Positions 6,583 to 12,933 of a DNA stretch of 26,879 bases are shown piece by piece. The first letter of the stretch is position 1, and every line of letters starts with the position of its first letter. The notes under the pieces were generated by a model. That model worked only from the letters and a program-made list of their open reading frames with translations. It was not told the DNA's origin and ran no database searches. This stretch comes from Actinomycetota bacterium (lineage in GTDB: Bacteria > Actinomycetota > Acidimicrobiia > Acidimicrobiales > CADCTF01): assembly GCA_019348305.1 (NCBI GenBank), contig JAHWJQ010000005.1, positions 1-26,879 on the forward strand. Direction: 5' to 3'. Made by a program: the position numbers and the translations under genes.

Positions 6583-7896
6583 ATGCCCGGGCCGGCGGTC
6601 CCCCGCGACCTGCAGTCGGGGGACCAGCCGCACCGGCGCCGCCGCCGGCGCTTTCGCGGGCTGGTAACGAGGCTGGCGGCGGTCACTCTGGCCACGCTGG
6701 TGTGCCTGGTGCTGCTCGAGATCGGGTTCAGGGTGGCGGGCTATGAGCCCATCCACCGCGCGTACTCCAAGCCCGAGCTGTTCTGGCGGCACGACCCGTT
6801 GCTCGGCTGGTCCCAGCAGCCGGGAGCGCGCGACACCTTCGTCGGCCCGCGGCCGTTCCCGGTCCAGTTCCGCACCCCCGTGCGCATCAACAGCATCGGC
6901 CTGCGGGGCGGGGAGCTGGCACCGGTGCCGCCGGGCGGAAAGCGGGTACTGGTGCTCGGCGACTCCTTCGTCGCCGGCTTCGAGGTGCCCGAGGACAAGA
7001 CCTACAGCGCCCTCCTCGAACAGCAGCTGACCGAGGCCCTCGGCGTACCGGTCCAGGTGGTCAACGCCGGGGTGAGGGGCTACGGCACCGACCAGGCGTA
7101 CCTCTACTACCGCGAGCGGGCCCGCCAGCTCCGGGCCGACCTGGTCGTGCTCCACGAGACCCGCAACGACCCCGAGGACAACACCACGTTGCACCGCATG
7201 CGCCGTCCCTTCGGCAAGGCGGCCTTCACCCCCGAACCCGACGGCTCGCTCTCGCTGGTGGGGCGGCCGGTGCCCCGGTACCCGCAATGCTCGGCCTACC
7301 GGCTCGACGATCGCTTCCGGGTGAGGAGGCTCGACACGGCCCGCACCCGCTCCTTTTGCTGGCTGCAGACCCGGCTGTCGGACCATTCCGCCTTTTTGAG
7401 CTTCGTGACCACCCGCCTCCAGCGCAACCCGGCGCTGGTCCACAAGATCTACAACCTGGGCACTCCGGGGGAGCAGGCGCCGCCGGCGGGCGCTGGTTCG
7501 CCCGAACCGACGGCGGCGCCCGGTCCGCAGGGCCCGCCGTCCGCCACGCCGGCGCCGGCAGGTGAGCCGGCGCCTGACTACGCCCATACGCTGACGTCGA
7601 TGCTCATCCGCCAGCTCGCGGCCGCCACCGCTCGTGATGGGGCGCCACTGGTCCTTCTGGCCGGTGACGACGAGCTGCCGATGCTGGATGAGGCGGGCTT
7701 TGTCGCCGATGGCATCGAGGTGGTGCGGGTGGACGAGGCGCAGCGGCCGCCGGCCGGTTCCACAGCCGACCCTCGGGAGTTCCGAGACGCAGCCCATTTC
7801 AGCGACGGCCACCTCAACGCGGTGGGCCACCGCCGGGTGGCCGAGCTTCTGGCGCCGCGCCTGGCCGCTCGTCTGGCCGAGCCGGGGAGGATTTGA
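6583..7896 (+). CDS. Membrane-anchored SGNH hydrolase, SxtL/GDSL-like position in the carbamoyltransferase cassette
   Basis: A 437-residue protein. A very basic N-terminus (a run of six Arg near residue 20) is followed by one membrane segment (about 29-46), placing the enzyme outside the cell. Block I is 'VLGDSFVAGFEV' (S128), block II 'NAGVRGYGTDQ', block III 'HETRND', and block V 'DGHLNAVGH' (D408, H410). A Pro/Ala/Gly-rich insert at about 292-332 separates blocks III and V and is probably a disordered linker. It is the first gene of a run with the carbamoyltransferase (4 bp gap), SxtJ-like and DUF5989 genes. Saxitoxin clusters carry a GDSL-lipase gene, sxtL, next to sxtI-J-K. The substrate is unknown. 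Confidence 0.88.
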   Translation: MPGPAVPRDLQSGDQPHRRRRRRFRGLVTRLAAVTLATLVCLVLLEIGFRVAGYEPIHRAYSKPELFWRHDPLLGWSQQPGARDTFVGPRPFPVQFRTPVRINSIGLRGGELAPVPPGGKRVLVLGDSFVAGFEVPEDKTYSALLEQQLTEALGVPVQVVNAGVRGYGTDQAYLYYRERARQLRADLVVLHETRNDPEDNTTLHRMRRPFGKAAFTPEPDGSLSLVGRPVPRYPQCSAYRLDDRFRVRRLDTARTRSFCWLQTRLSDHSAFLSFVTTRLQRNPALVHKIYNLGTPGEQAPPAGAGSPEPTAAPGPQGPPSATPAPAGEPAPDYAHTLTSMLIRQLAAATARDGAPLVLLAGDDELPMLDEAGFVADGIEVVRVDEAQRPPAGSTADPREFRDAAHFSDGHLNAVGHRRVAELLAPRLAARLAEPGRI

Positions 7897-7900
7897 GCCG

Positions 7901-9733
7901 GTGACCGCCATCCTCGGGATCTCCGGCTTCTACCACGACTCGGCCGCGGCCCTGGTGGTCGACGGTGAGATCGTGGCGGCTGCCCAGGAGGAGCGCTTCA
8001 GCCGCAAGAAGCACGACGAGGGCTTCCCGCAGCACGCCATCGACTACTGCCTGGCCGAAGCGGGGCTCCAGCCGTCACAGCTGGACCACGTCGGCTTCTA
8101 CGACAAGCCGTTCTTGAAGTTCGACCGCCTCCTGCACACCTACCTGGCCTTCGCCCCGTCGGGGTTCCCGTCGTTCATGCGGGCGATGCCGTTGTGGTTG
8201 CGCAAGAAGCTCCATCTCACCAGGGAGCTGCGGCGGGGCCTGCGCGGTGGCTACGGCGGGCGGTTCGTCTTCACAGAGCACCACGAGTCGCACGCGGCGA
8301 GCGCCTTCTTTCCCTCCCCGTTCGAGAAGGCCGCGATCATCACCCTGGACGGGGTAGGGGAGTGGGCGACGGCCAGCGTGGGCACCGGTCGCGGCAACCG
8401 GATCGAGCTGCACCGCGAGCTGCGGTTCCCCCACTCGCTGGGCATGCTCTATTCCGCCTTCACCTACTTCAGCGGGTTCAAGGTCAACTCCGGGGAGTAC
8501 AAGCTCATGGGGCTGGCGCCCTACGGGGAGCCTGTCTACGCCGAGCGCATCCTCGAGCACCTGGTCGACGTGCGGGCGGACGGTTCGTTCCGTCTCGACC
8601 TCAGCTACTTCAACTACTGCCAGGGCAACACCATGACCTCGCGGCGCTTCGACGACCTCTTCGGCGGCCCTCCGCGTCAGCCGGAGTCCCCGCTGACGCA
8701 GCGAGAGATGGACCTGGCGGCCTCGATCCAGGAGGTCACCGAGCAGATCATGGTGCGCTGCGCCAACCACGCCGTCGAGACGACCGGTCTACGCGACCTG
8801 TGCCTGGCCGGCGGCGTCGCCCTCAACTGCGTCGGCAACGGCCGGATCCTGCGTGAGACCGCGGTTGAGCGGGTGTGGGTGCAGCCGGCGGCAGGCGACG
8901 CCGGCGGCGCTTTGGGAGTGGCGCTTTTCATCTGGTACCAGCTGCTCGACCAGCCTCGCGCCCCTTCCGCCCGCGACAGCCAACGGGGCTCGTTGCTCGG
9001 CCCCCGCTTCGACCCGCCCGCGATCCGCACTGTGCTGGAAGACGCCGGCGCTGACTACGACGTCTTCACCGACGAGCAGTCGCTCTGCGACGAGGTGGCG
9101 TCCCAGCTGGCCGGGGGCAAGGTGGTCGGCTGGTTCCAGGGGCGCATGGAGTACGGCCCCCGCGCCCTGGGGAGCCGCAGCATCCTGGGCGACCCCCGCA
9201 GCCCGCAGATGCAGTCGGTCATGAACCGCAAGATCAAGTTCCGCGAGTCGTTCCGGCCCTTCGCACCCTCGGTCCTCGACGACCATGCCGACCAGTGGTT
9301 CGATCTTCAAGGCCACGAGAGCCCCTACATGCTCCTGGTGGCGCCGGTAGCGGAAGCCAAGCGGTGCCCGCCGCTCGCAGATGGCAGCGCCCGCGGCCTC
9401 GACCAGCTGGGGGTCGTCCGCTCGGAGATCCCGGCCGTGACCCACGTCGACTACTCGGCCCGTGTGCAGACCGTCGACCGCGACCGCTTCGCGAGGTTCC
9501 ACCGGCTGCTCCAGAGCTTCCTGTCCCGAACCGGCTGCCCTGTCCTCATCAACACGTCGTTCAACGTGAGGGGAGAGCCGATCGTCTGCACGCCGGCCGA
9601 TGCCTACCGTTGCTTCATGGCCACCGACATGGACGTGTTGGTCCTCGAGGACTTCGTGCTCCACAAGGACCGCCAGCCGGGGTCGACCGCCGAGGACACC
9701 GAGCGCTACCTGGCCGCGTTCGCGCCAGACTGA
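7901..9733 (+). CDS. NodU/TobZ/SxtI-type carbamoyltransferase
   Basis: A 610-residue protein, near usual length for the family. The N-terminal Kae1-like half holds 'ILGISGFYHDSAAALV' (about 4-19, H12), 'QEERFSRKKHDEGFP' (about 29-43), the metal motif 'HHESHAASAFF' (H127, H131) and 'GEYKLMGLAPYG'. The C-terminal half holds 'GRMEYGPRALGSRSILGDPR', 'FRESFRPFAPSV' and 'INTSFNVRGEPIV'. Family enzymes make carbamoyl-adenylate from carbamoyl phosphate and ATP and move the carbamoyl group to a hydroxyl of a sugar or natural product. The GTG start has GGGGAGG ten bases upstream; longer frames are shadows of the SGNH gene. With the SxtJ-like and DUF5989 genes following, the substrate may be membrane-linked, but that is inference. 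Confidence 0.93.
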   Translation: MTAILGISGFYHDSAAALVVDGEIVAAAQEERFSRKKHDEGFPQHAIDYCLAEAGLQPSQLDHVGFYDKPFLKFDRLLHTYLAFAPSGFPSFMRAMPLWLRKKLHLTRELRRGLRGGYGGRFVFTEHHESHAASAFFPSPFEKAAIITLDGVGEWATASVGTGRGNRIELHRELRFPHSLGMLYSAFTYFSGFKVNSGEYKLMGLAPYGEPVYAERILEHLVDVRADGSFRLDLSYFNYCQGNTMTSRRFDDLFGGPPRQPESPLTQREMDLAASIQEVTEQIMVRCANHAVETTGLRDLCLAGGVALNCVGNGRILRETAVERVWVQPAAGDAGGALGVALFIWYQLLDQPRAPSARDSQRGSLLGPRFDPPAIRTVLEDAGADYDVFTDEQSLCDEVASQLAGGKVVGWFQGRMEYGPRALGSRSILGDPRSPQMQSVMNRKIKFRESFRPFAPSVLDDHADQWFDLQGHESPYMLLVAPVAEAKRCPPLADGSARGLDQLGVVRSEIPAVTHVDYSARVQTVDRDRFARFHRLLQSFLSRTGCPVLINTSFNVRGEPIVCTPADAYRCFMATDMDVLVLEDFVLHKDRQPGSTAEDTERYLAAFAPD

Positions 9734-9739
9734 CCGCTC

Positions 9740-10156
9740 GTGGCACTGGTCGACGTCAACAGGAACCCGAGCGCCAAGGACCTGCGCGCCTTCGGGCTGC
9801 TGCTGCCGGTCTTCGTGGCCGTGTTCGGCTGGACGATCGGGCACCGCAGCGGCTCGTCGACGGCGGCGTCGGTGATCTGGGCCGCCGGCGCGGCCGTGGT
9901 GGTCGTGTACCTCGCCCGCCCGCCGCTGCGCCGGGCCGTGTTCGTGGGGTGGAGCTACGTCACCTATCCGATCGCCTGGGCCGTGTCCCACGTCATCCTG
10001 GGCGCCGTGTTCTTCGGCGTCGTCACCCCCATCGGCTTGCTCGTCCGTCGCCTGCGCGAGGACCCCATGGAGCGCCAGTGGGACCCCGCCGCCCCTTCCT
10101 ACTGGACGTCTCGCGAACCCGAGCGCGACGTCCGCCGGTACTTTCGCCAGTTCTGA
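9740..10156 (+). CDS. SxtJ-like small membrane protein
   Basis: A 138-residue protein starting with GTG six bases after the carbamoyltransferase stop. The opening 'NPSAKDLRAFGLLLPVFVAVFG' leads into two close hydrophobic segments (about 17-32 and 38-57) and a longer one (about 71-101), with a soluble tail containing 'ERQWDPAAPSYWTSREPE' and ending in 'RYFRQF'. This shape and the W-x-P-x-x-x-S-Y-W tail match the SxtJ family, found beside carbamoyltransferases in saxitoxin and many unrelated clusters. Its biochemical role is not known; a membrane partner or scaffold for the carbamoyltransferase is a guess based only on co-occurrence. Confidence 0.85.
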   Translation: MALVDVNRNPSAKDLRAFGLLLPVFVAVFGWTIGHRSGSSTAASVIWAAGAAVVVVYLARPPLRRAVFVGWSYVTYPIAWAVSHVILGAVFFGVVTPIGLLVRRLREDPMERQWDPAAPSYWTSREPERDVRRYFRQF

Positions 10157-10164
10157 GGTGGCCC

Positions 10165-10389
10165 GTGCCTGATGAGCCCCAACCGGTCGAGCCCGGGCGC
10201 CAGCCGGAGAGCGCCTTTGCCGAAGAGGCCCGCAAGCGCCGCACCGGCATGTTGTCGGAGTTCTGGTACTTCCTGCGTCACAACAAGCGGTGGTGGATCA
10301 CTCCGATCGTGATCATCCTCCTGCTCGTGAGCCTGCTCGTACTGCTGGGCGGCACGGCCGCCGGGCCGCTCATCTACCCGCTGTTCTGA
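10165..10389 (+). CDS. DUF5989 (SxtK-like) single-pass membrane protein
   Basis: A 74-residue protein. The soluble N-terminus (1-40) ends in 'EFWYFLRHNKRWWITP' and is followed by one membrane helix (about 45-63) and the short tail 'GPLIYPLF'. The Trp-rich 'FLRHNKRWW' box just before the helix is the signature of DUF5989 proteins, which usually lie next to SxtJ and carbamoyltransferase genes; sxtK holds this place in saxitoxin clusters. The GTG start has GAGG six bases upstream, and an earlier GTG at 10158 hits a stop at once. The gene ends the run, 8 bp from the converging lytic transglycosylase gene. Function unknown. Confidence 0.82.
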   Translation: MPDEPQPVEPGRQPESAFAEEARKRRTGMLSEFWYFLRHNKRWWITPIVIILLLVSLLVLLGGTAAGPLIYPLF

Positions 10390-10397
10390 GTCCTGCC

Positions 10398-11729
10398 TCA
10401 GAGGCCGGCGGCCGCCATCTCTCGGTAGGTGTGGGCCCAGCCGAGCACCATCTCGACGTAGGCGTCGGAGTGGTTGTAGGAGAAGAACGCCGGCCGCAGT
10501 CCCTCGTCGGTGTCGAGACCGCCGGCGGGAACCGCTCGACACAGGTAGGCGGCGGTGCCGAGGGCGGCGTCGTAGGCGTTGTTGGGGTCGTGGATCGCGT
10601 CGCCGTTGCCGTCGGCGTTGATGCGGGACCACGTCGAGGGGATGAACTGCATCGGCCCGACGGCCCGGTCGTACACGGTGTCGAAGTCCAGGTGGCCGAG
10701 GTCGGTGTCGTGGATCAGAGCCGAGCGCGTGCCGTCGAGAGGGATGCCCAGGATGCGGGGGTAGACGTCGCCGTTGAGAGCGAGCAGTGCGCCCCGGTAG
10801 CGGCCGTGGTTCGATTCCACCTTGCCGATGGCGGCGATGGCGGGCCAGCTCAGGCGGCAGTTCGGTGACCTGCGGGCGAGGGTTGCGGCCGCGCTGCGGT
10901 AGGCGTCGAGGAACAGACGAGGGATGTCCGAAGGCACGGCCGGGGCCGCGGCGGCCACCAGGTCGAGCAGCTGGCGGCGGTGTTCGAGCTCCGCTTCGAG
11001 CTGTGCCGCGATGGCCGCCGCCGACGCTGCCTCTGACTCCGCCTGGGCGAAGGCAGCCTTGGCATCGTCGAGCGCCTGTACCGCCTCCCGTAGCTCACCG
11101 CTCACGGCCCGGCCGGCCGCCTCGTACTCCCGCACGGTGCCCTGGCGGTTCTCGGCGGCCGACCTGACGAGCGAGCGCCGCCGCATAAGGTCGGCGGGGT
11201 CGCTGGCCCGCAGCAGGTAGTCGACAGGGAGGGCGTCACCGCCGTGCACGTAGCCGGCCACGGCCAGCTTGCGCACCTTCCCCCGAGCCTGGGCCAGCTC
11301 CTCGGCCACCCGCCGCTCCTCCTCGCCCAGGAGGGCCATACGGGCCTGCGACGTGGCCAGCCGGCGCTGGAACGGCTGCAGCGCCCGCTCCTTGGCCCGG
11401 GCCTTTGCTTTCGCCGCCTTGAGTGCCACCTCGGCCGCCCGTACCTCGGCCGCTGCCCTTGCCCGTCCGGCCTCGTCGGCTCCCGGGGGAGCGAGCGGGG
11501 GCGCCGGAGGTGCAGGGGGCGGCGTGTCGTCTTCGGGCGGCGGGCCGGGGGTGGCCGGCGGGAGCGGCTCGGGCGGCCGGTCGGGCTTGGCCGAGGCTGG
11601 GTCGGCGCCAGCGGTGAGGAGGACAACGACGACGGCCAGCCGCCGGACCTGCTGCAGCGCGGTGACCCCGCGACGGGCGCGACGCGTGCAGGTCACGGTG
11701 AAGACATCGGCCGCCCTGCTTCCCGCCAT
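10398..11729 (-). CDS. Secreted coiled-coil lytic transglycosylase (MltB/SLT-like)
   Basis: A 443-residue protein. After a basic N-terminus a hydrophobic segment (about 30-47, 'AVVVVLLTAGADPASA') serves as signal peptide or anchor. A Pro-rich stretch (about 50-83) follows, then two predicted coiled-coil stretches (about 85-155 and 190-260), and a C-terminal lysozyme-like domain (about 285-440). The probable catalytic Glu is E305 in 'GKVESNHGRY'; 'AVGPMQFIPSTW' and 'NAYDAALGTAAYLC' are standard transglycosylase motifs. It would cleave the glycan strands of peptidoglycan outside the membrane. The coiled-coil part resembles actinobacterial hydrolases such as RipA that are regulated by their N-terminal region. 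AGAGG lies just before the ATG. The His-rich gene lies 41 bp upstream on the same strand. Confidence 0.88.
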   Translation of the reverse strand: MAGSRAADVFTVTCTRRARRGVTALQQVRRLAVVVVLLTAGADPASAKPDRPPEPLPPATPGPPPEDDTPPPAPPAPPLAPPGADEAGRARAAAEVRAAEVALKAAKAKARAKERALQPFQRRLATSQARMALLGEEERRVAEELAQARGKVRKLAVAGYVHGGDALPVDYLLRASDPADLMRRRSLVRSAAENRQGTVREYEAAGRAVSGELREAVQALDDAKAAFAQAESEAASAAAIAAQLEAELEHRRQLLDLVAAAAPAVPSDIPRLFLDAYRSAAATLARRSPNCRLSWPAIAAIGKVESNHGRYRGALLALNGDVYPRILGIPLDGTRSALIHDTDLGHLDFDTVYDRAVGPMQFIPSTWSRINADGNGDAIHDPNNAYDAALGTAAYLCRAVPAGGLDTDEGLRPAFFSYNHSDAYVEMVLGWAHTYREMAAAGL

Positions 11730-11770
11730 GAGCCTCTGATTCTTTCACGGCGGCGGCTCCGTGTTGGGGA

Positions 11771-12133
11771 TCAGCCGCCCCCGTCGGCTGCCTTCTTGGC
11801 CGTGGCCTTCTTGGTCGGCGCCTTCTTGGCCGGCGCCGCCTTCTTCGCACCGCCAGCGTTCTTCGCCGGCGACTCCGACATTCGCTCGTCGGTCGGATCG
11901 AGGTGGTTGTGGACGTGGGCCTCGCCCTCGTGCTCGCGGTCGAAGTCCTGGTGGGGGACGTGGGCGTGGCTCAGGGGGGCATGGTCGTGCTCGTGTTCGT
12001 GTTCGGACCACAGGTGGTCGAACCCCCCGGTCAGCCGGTTGTGGTTGTGGGTGACGTGGAAGTGCCGGTGCGAGTGCACCACCGCTTCGTGCTCGTGCTG
12101 CTCGCTCCCCGGTGTCGCTTCAAAAGTGGACAT
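11771..12133 (-). CDS. His-rich protein with a histone-H1-like Lys/Ala tail, function unknown
   Basis: A 120-residue soluble protein with two contrasting parts. Residues about 12-78 contain about 20 His, in patches such as 'HSHRHFHVTHNHN', 'EHEHEHDH' and 'HVHNH'. Residues about 90-115 are a low-complexity tail of 'AKKA', 'PAKKAPTKKA' and 'TAKKAADG' type, like eukaryotic H1 tails and the tails of actinobacterial HU/Lsr2-type proteins. The His-rich part suggests binding of zinc, nickel or copper; the tail suggests binding DNA or another polyanion. Both are inferred from composition. TAAGGC lies six bases before the ATG, a weak form of the leaderless box. It is divergent from the repeat-tailed gene and upstream of the transglycosylase gene. 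No known family is claimed. Confidence 0.75.
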   Translation of the reverse strand: MSTFEATPGSEQHEHEAVVHSHRHFHVTHNHNRLTGGFDHLWSEHEHEHDHAPLSHAHVPHQDFDREHEGEAHVHNHLDPTDERMSESPAKNAGGAKKAAPAKKAPTKKATAKKAADGGG

Positions 12134-12194
12134 ACGCGCGCCTTACCCCGTTCGGCAGCGGTCCACGTGCGGCGTTGCGTACGTGGTGCAATGG

Positions 12195-12209
12195 TGTAAT
12201 CCTGTAATC
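12195..12209 (+). promoter_or_regulatory. Direct TGTAATC repeats before the repeat-tailed gene, possible -10 region
   Basis: TGTAATCC at 12195-12202 is followed by TGTAATCA at 12203-12210, an 8-bp direct repeat ending at the ATG (12210). One copy could be the -10 box (TTGCGT at 12175-12180 as weak -35), and the pair could also be a regulator site. No Shine-Dalgarno is seen. The 76-bp gap at 12134-12209 is shared with the divergent His-rich gene. Confidence 0.35.
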
Positions 12210-12842
12210 ATGAGGACGACAGCTGAGCAGCGAGACACCGTGCAGGGGTGGTTCGCCGGCCGCCTCCCCGACGGCTGGTTCACCGGAGCTCCTGAGGTGA
12301 CCATCGACCGCGAGGAGGTCCTGGTGGTGGGGACGCTTCCGGAGGTCGCCCTTGACGACGAAGCGACCCCGGCGGCCGCGGCCACCGCCGCCGCGTCCCG
12401 GATCCAACGGTTCCGGGAGGAGACACGCGGTCAGCGCATGCGCATCGCCAGCGAGGCCGAGCACCGCTTCGGACGCAAGGTGGCGTGGGGGGCCCGATGT
12501 GGTGACCGAGTCGCGCACTTCACCAGCCTCAGCGTCCCGGTGATGACCCGGCTCCGCCAGCACGAGCGCATGGTCCTCGACACCCTGGTCGAGGCCGGCG
12601 TGGCCCGGAGCCGCAGCGAGGCGCTCGCGTGGTGCGTGAAGCTGGTGGGTGACAACGAGTCGGAGTGGATCTCTGGCCTCCGCGACGCCCTCACCCATGT
12701 GGAACGCGTGAGGGACCAGGGCCCGAGCGGCCCCTCAGAGCGGAGGGACCAGGGCCCGAGCGGCCCCTCAGAGCGGAGGGACCAGGGCCCGAGCGGCCCC
12801 TCAGAGCGGAGGGACCAGGGCCCGAGCGGCCCCTCGTCGTAG
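12210..12842 (+). CDS. Unknown actinobacterial-type protein with an RHH-like C-terminal region and a repeat tail
   Basis: A 210-residue protein. Residues about 1-80 begin 'TTAEQRDTVQGWFAGRLPDGWF' and carry a beta-rich stretch ('EVTIDREEVLVVGTLPEV'). A charged helix follows (about 65-90, 'RIQRFREETRGQRMRIASEAE'). Residues about 125-160, 'ERMVLDTLVEAGVARSRSEALAWCVKLV', resemble the helix pair of a ribbon-helix-helix protein, with 'SRSEALAWCV' matching the usual turn and second helix. The tail (168-210) is four copies of RDQGPSGPSER, the last cut short. DNA binding is a suggestion only. The ATG at 12210 is chosen because the long frame upstream lies antisense to two other genes. No family name can be given with confidence. 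Confidence 0.7.
   Translation: MRTTAEQRDTVQGWFAGRLPDGWFTGAPEVTIDREEVLVVGTLPEVALDDEATPAAAATAAASRIQRFREETRGQRMRIASEAEHRFGRKVAWGARCGDRVAHFTSLSVPVMTRLRQHERMVLDTLVEAGVARSRSEALAWCVKLVGDNESEWISGLRDALTHVERVRDQGPSGPSERRDQGPSGPSERRDQGPSGPSERRDQGPSGPSS
12711..12835 (+). repeat. Perfect 33-bp tandem repeat, 3.8 copies, coding
   Basis: Units start at 12711, 12744, 12777 and 12810. The first three are 33 bp and appear identical base for base; the fourth stops after 26 bp. Each full unit encodes eleven residues. The unit contains the near-palindrome AGGGCCCGAGCGGCCCCT, so each copy can form a GC-rich hairpin. Identity at the DNA level points to recent slippage expansion. Confidence 0.95.
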
Positions 12843-12874
12843 TCCGGGGCCCGCCGGGCGAGGCCGAAATCAGT

Positions 12875-12902
12875 TTTCGACGGGGGAGGGCGCAGATAAG
12901 GT
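12875..12902 (+). promoter_or_regulatory. Candidate promoter for the ABC exporter pair
   Basis: TTTCGA (12875-12880) and TAAGGT (12897-12902) are spaced by 16 bp. A start near 12909 would leave a short leader holding AGAAGG before the ATG at 12934. Seen by eye only. Confidence 0.4.
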
Positions 12903-12933
12903 CGGTCGCCCCCGCGCCTAGAAGGTGGCCCCG

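Noticed and set aside
6583..10389. Saxitoxin biosynthesis cluster
   Set aside because: Only the sxtI, J, K and L-like families are present; no core biosynthetic genes are seen, so toxin production is not supported.
11244..12209. Upstream extension of the repeat-tailed gene
   Set aside because: It lies antisense to the transglycosylase and His-rich genes and has no coding features before the ATG at 12210.
12711..12835. Tandem array as a CRISPR
   Set aside because: The units are directly adjacent without unique spacers and are in frame within a gene, so it is a coding tandem repeat.
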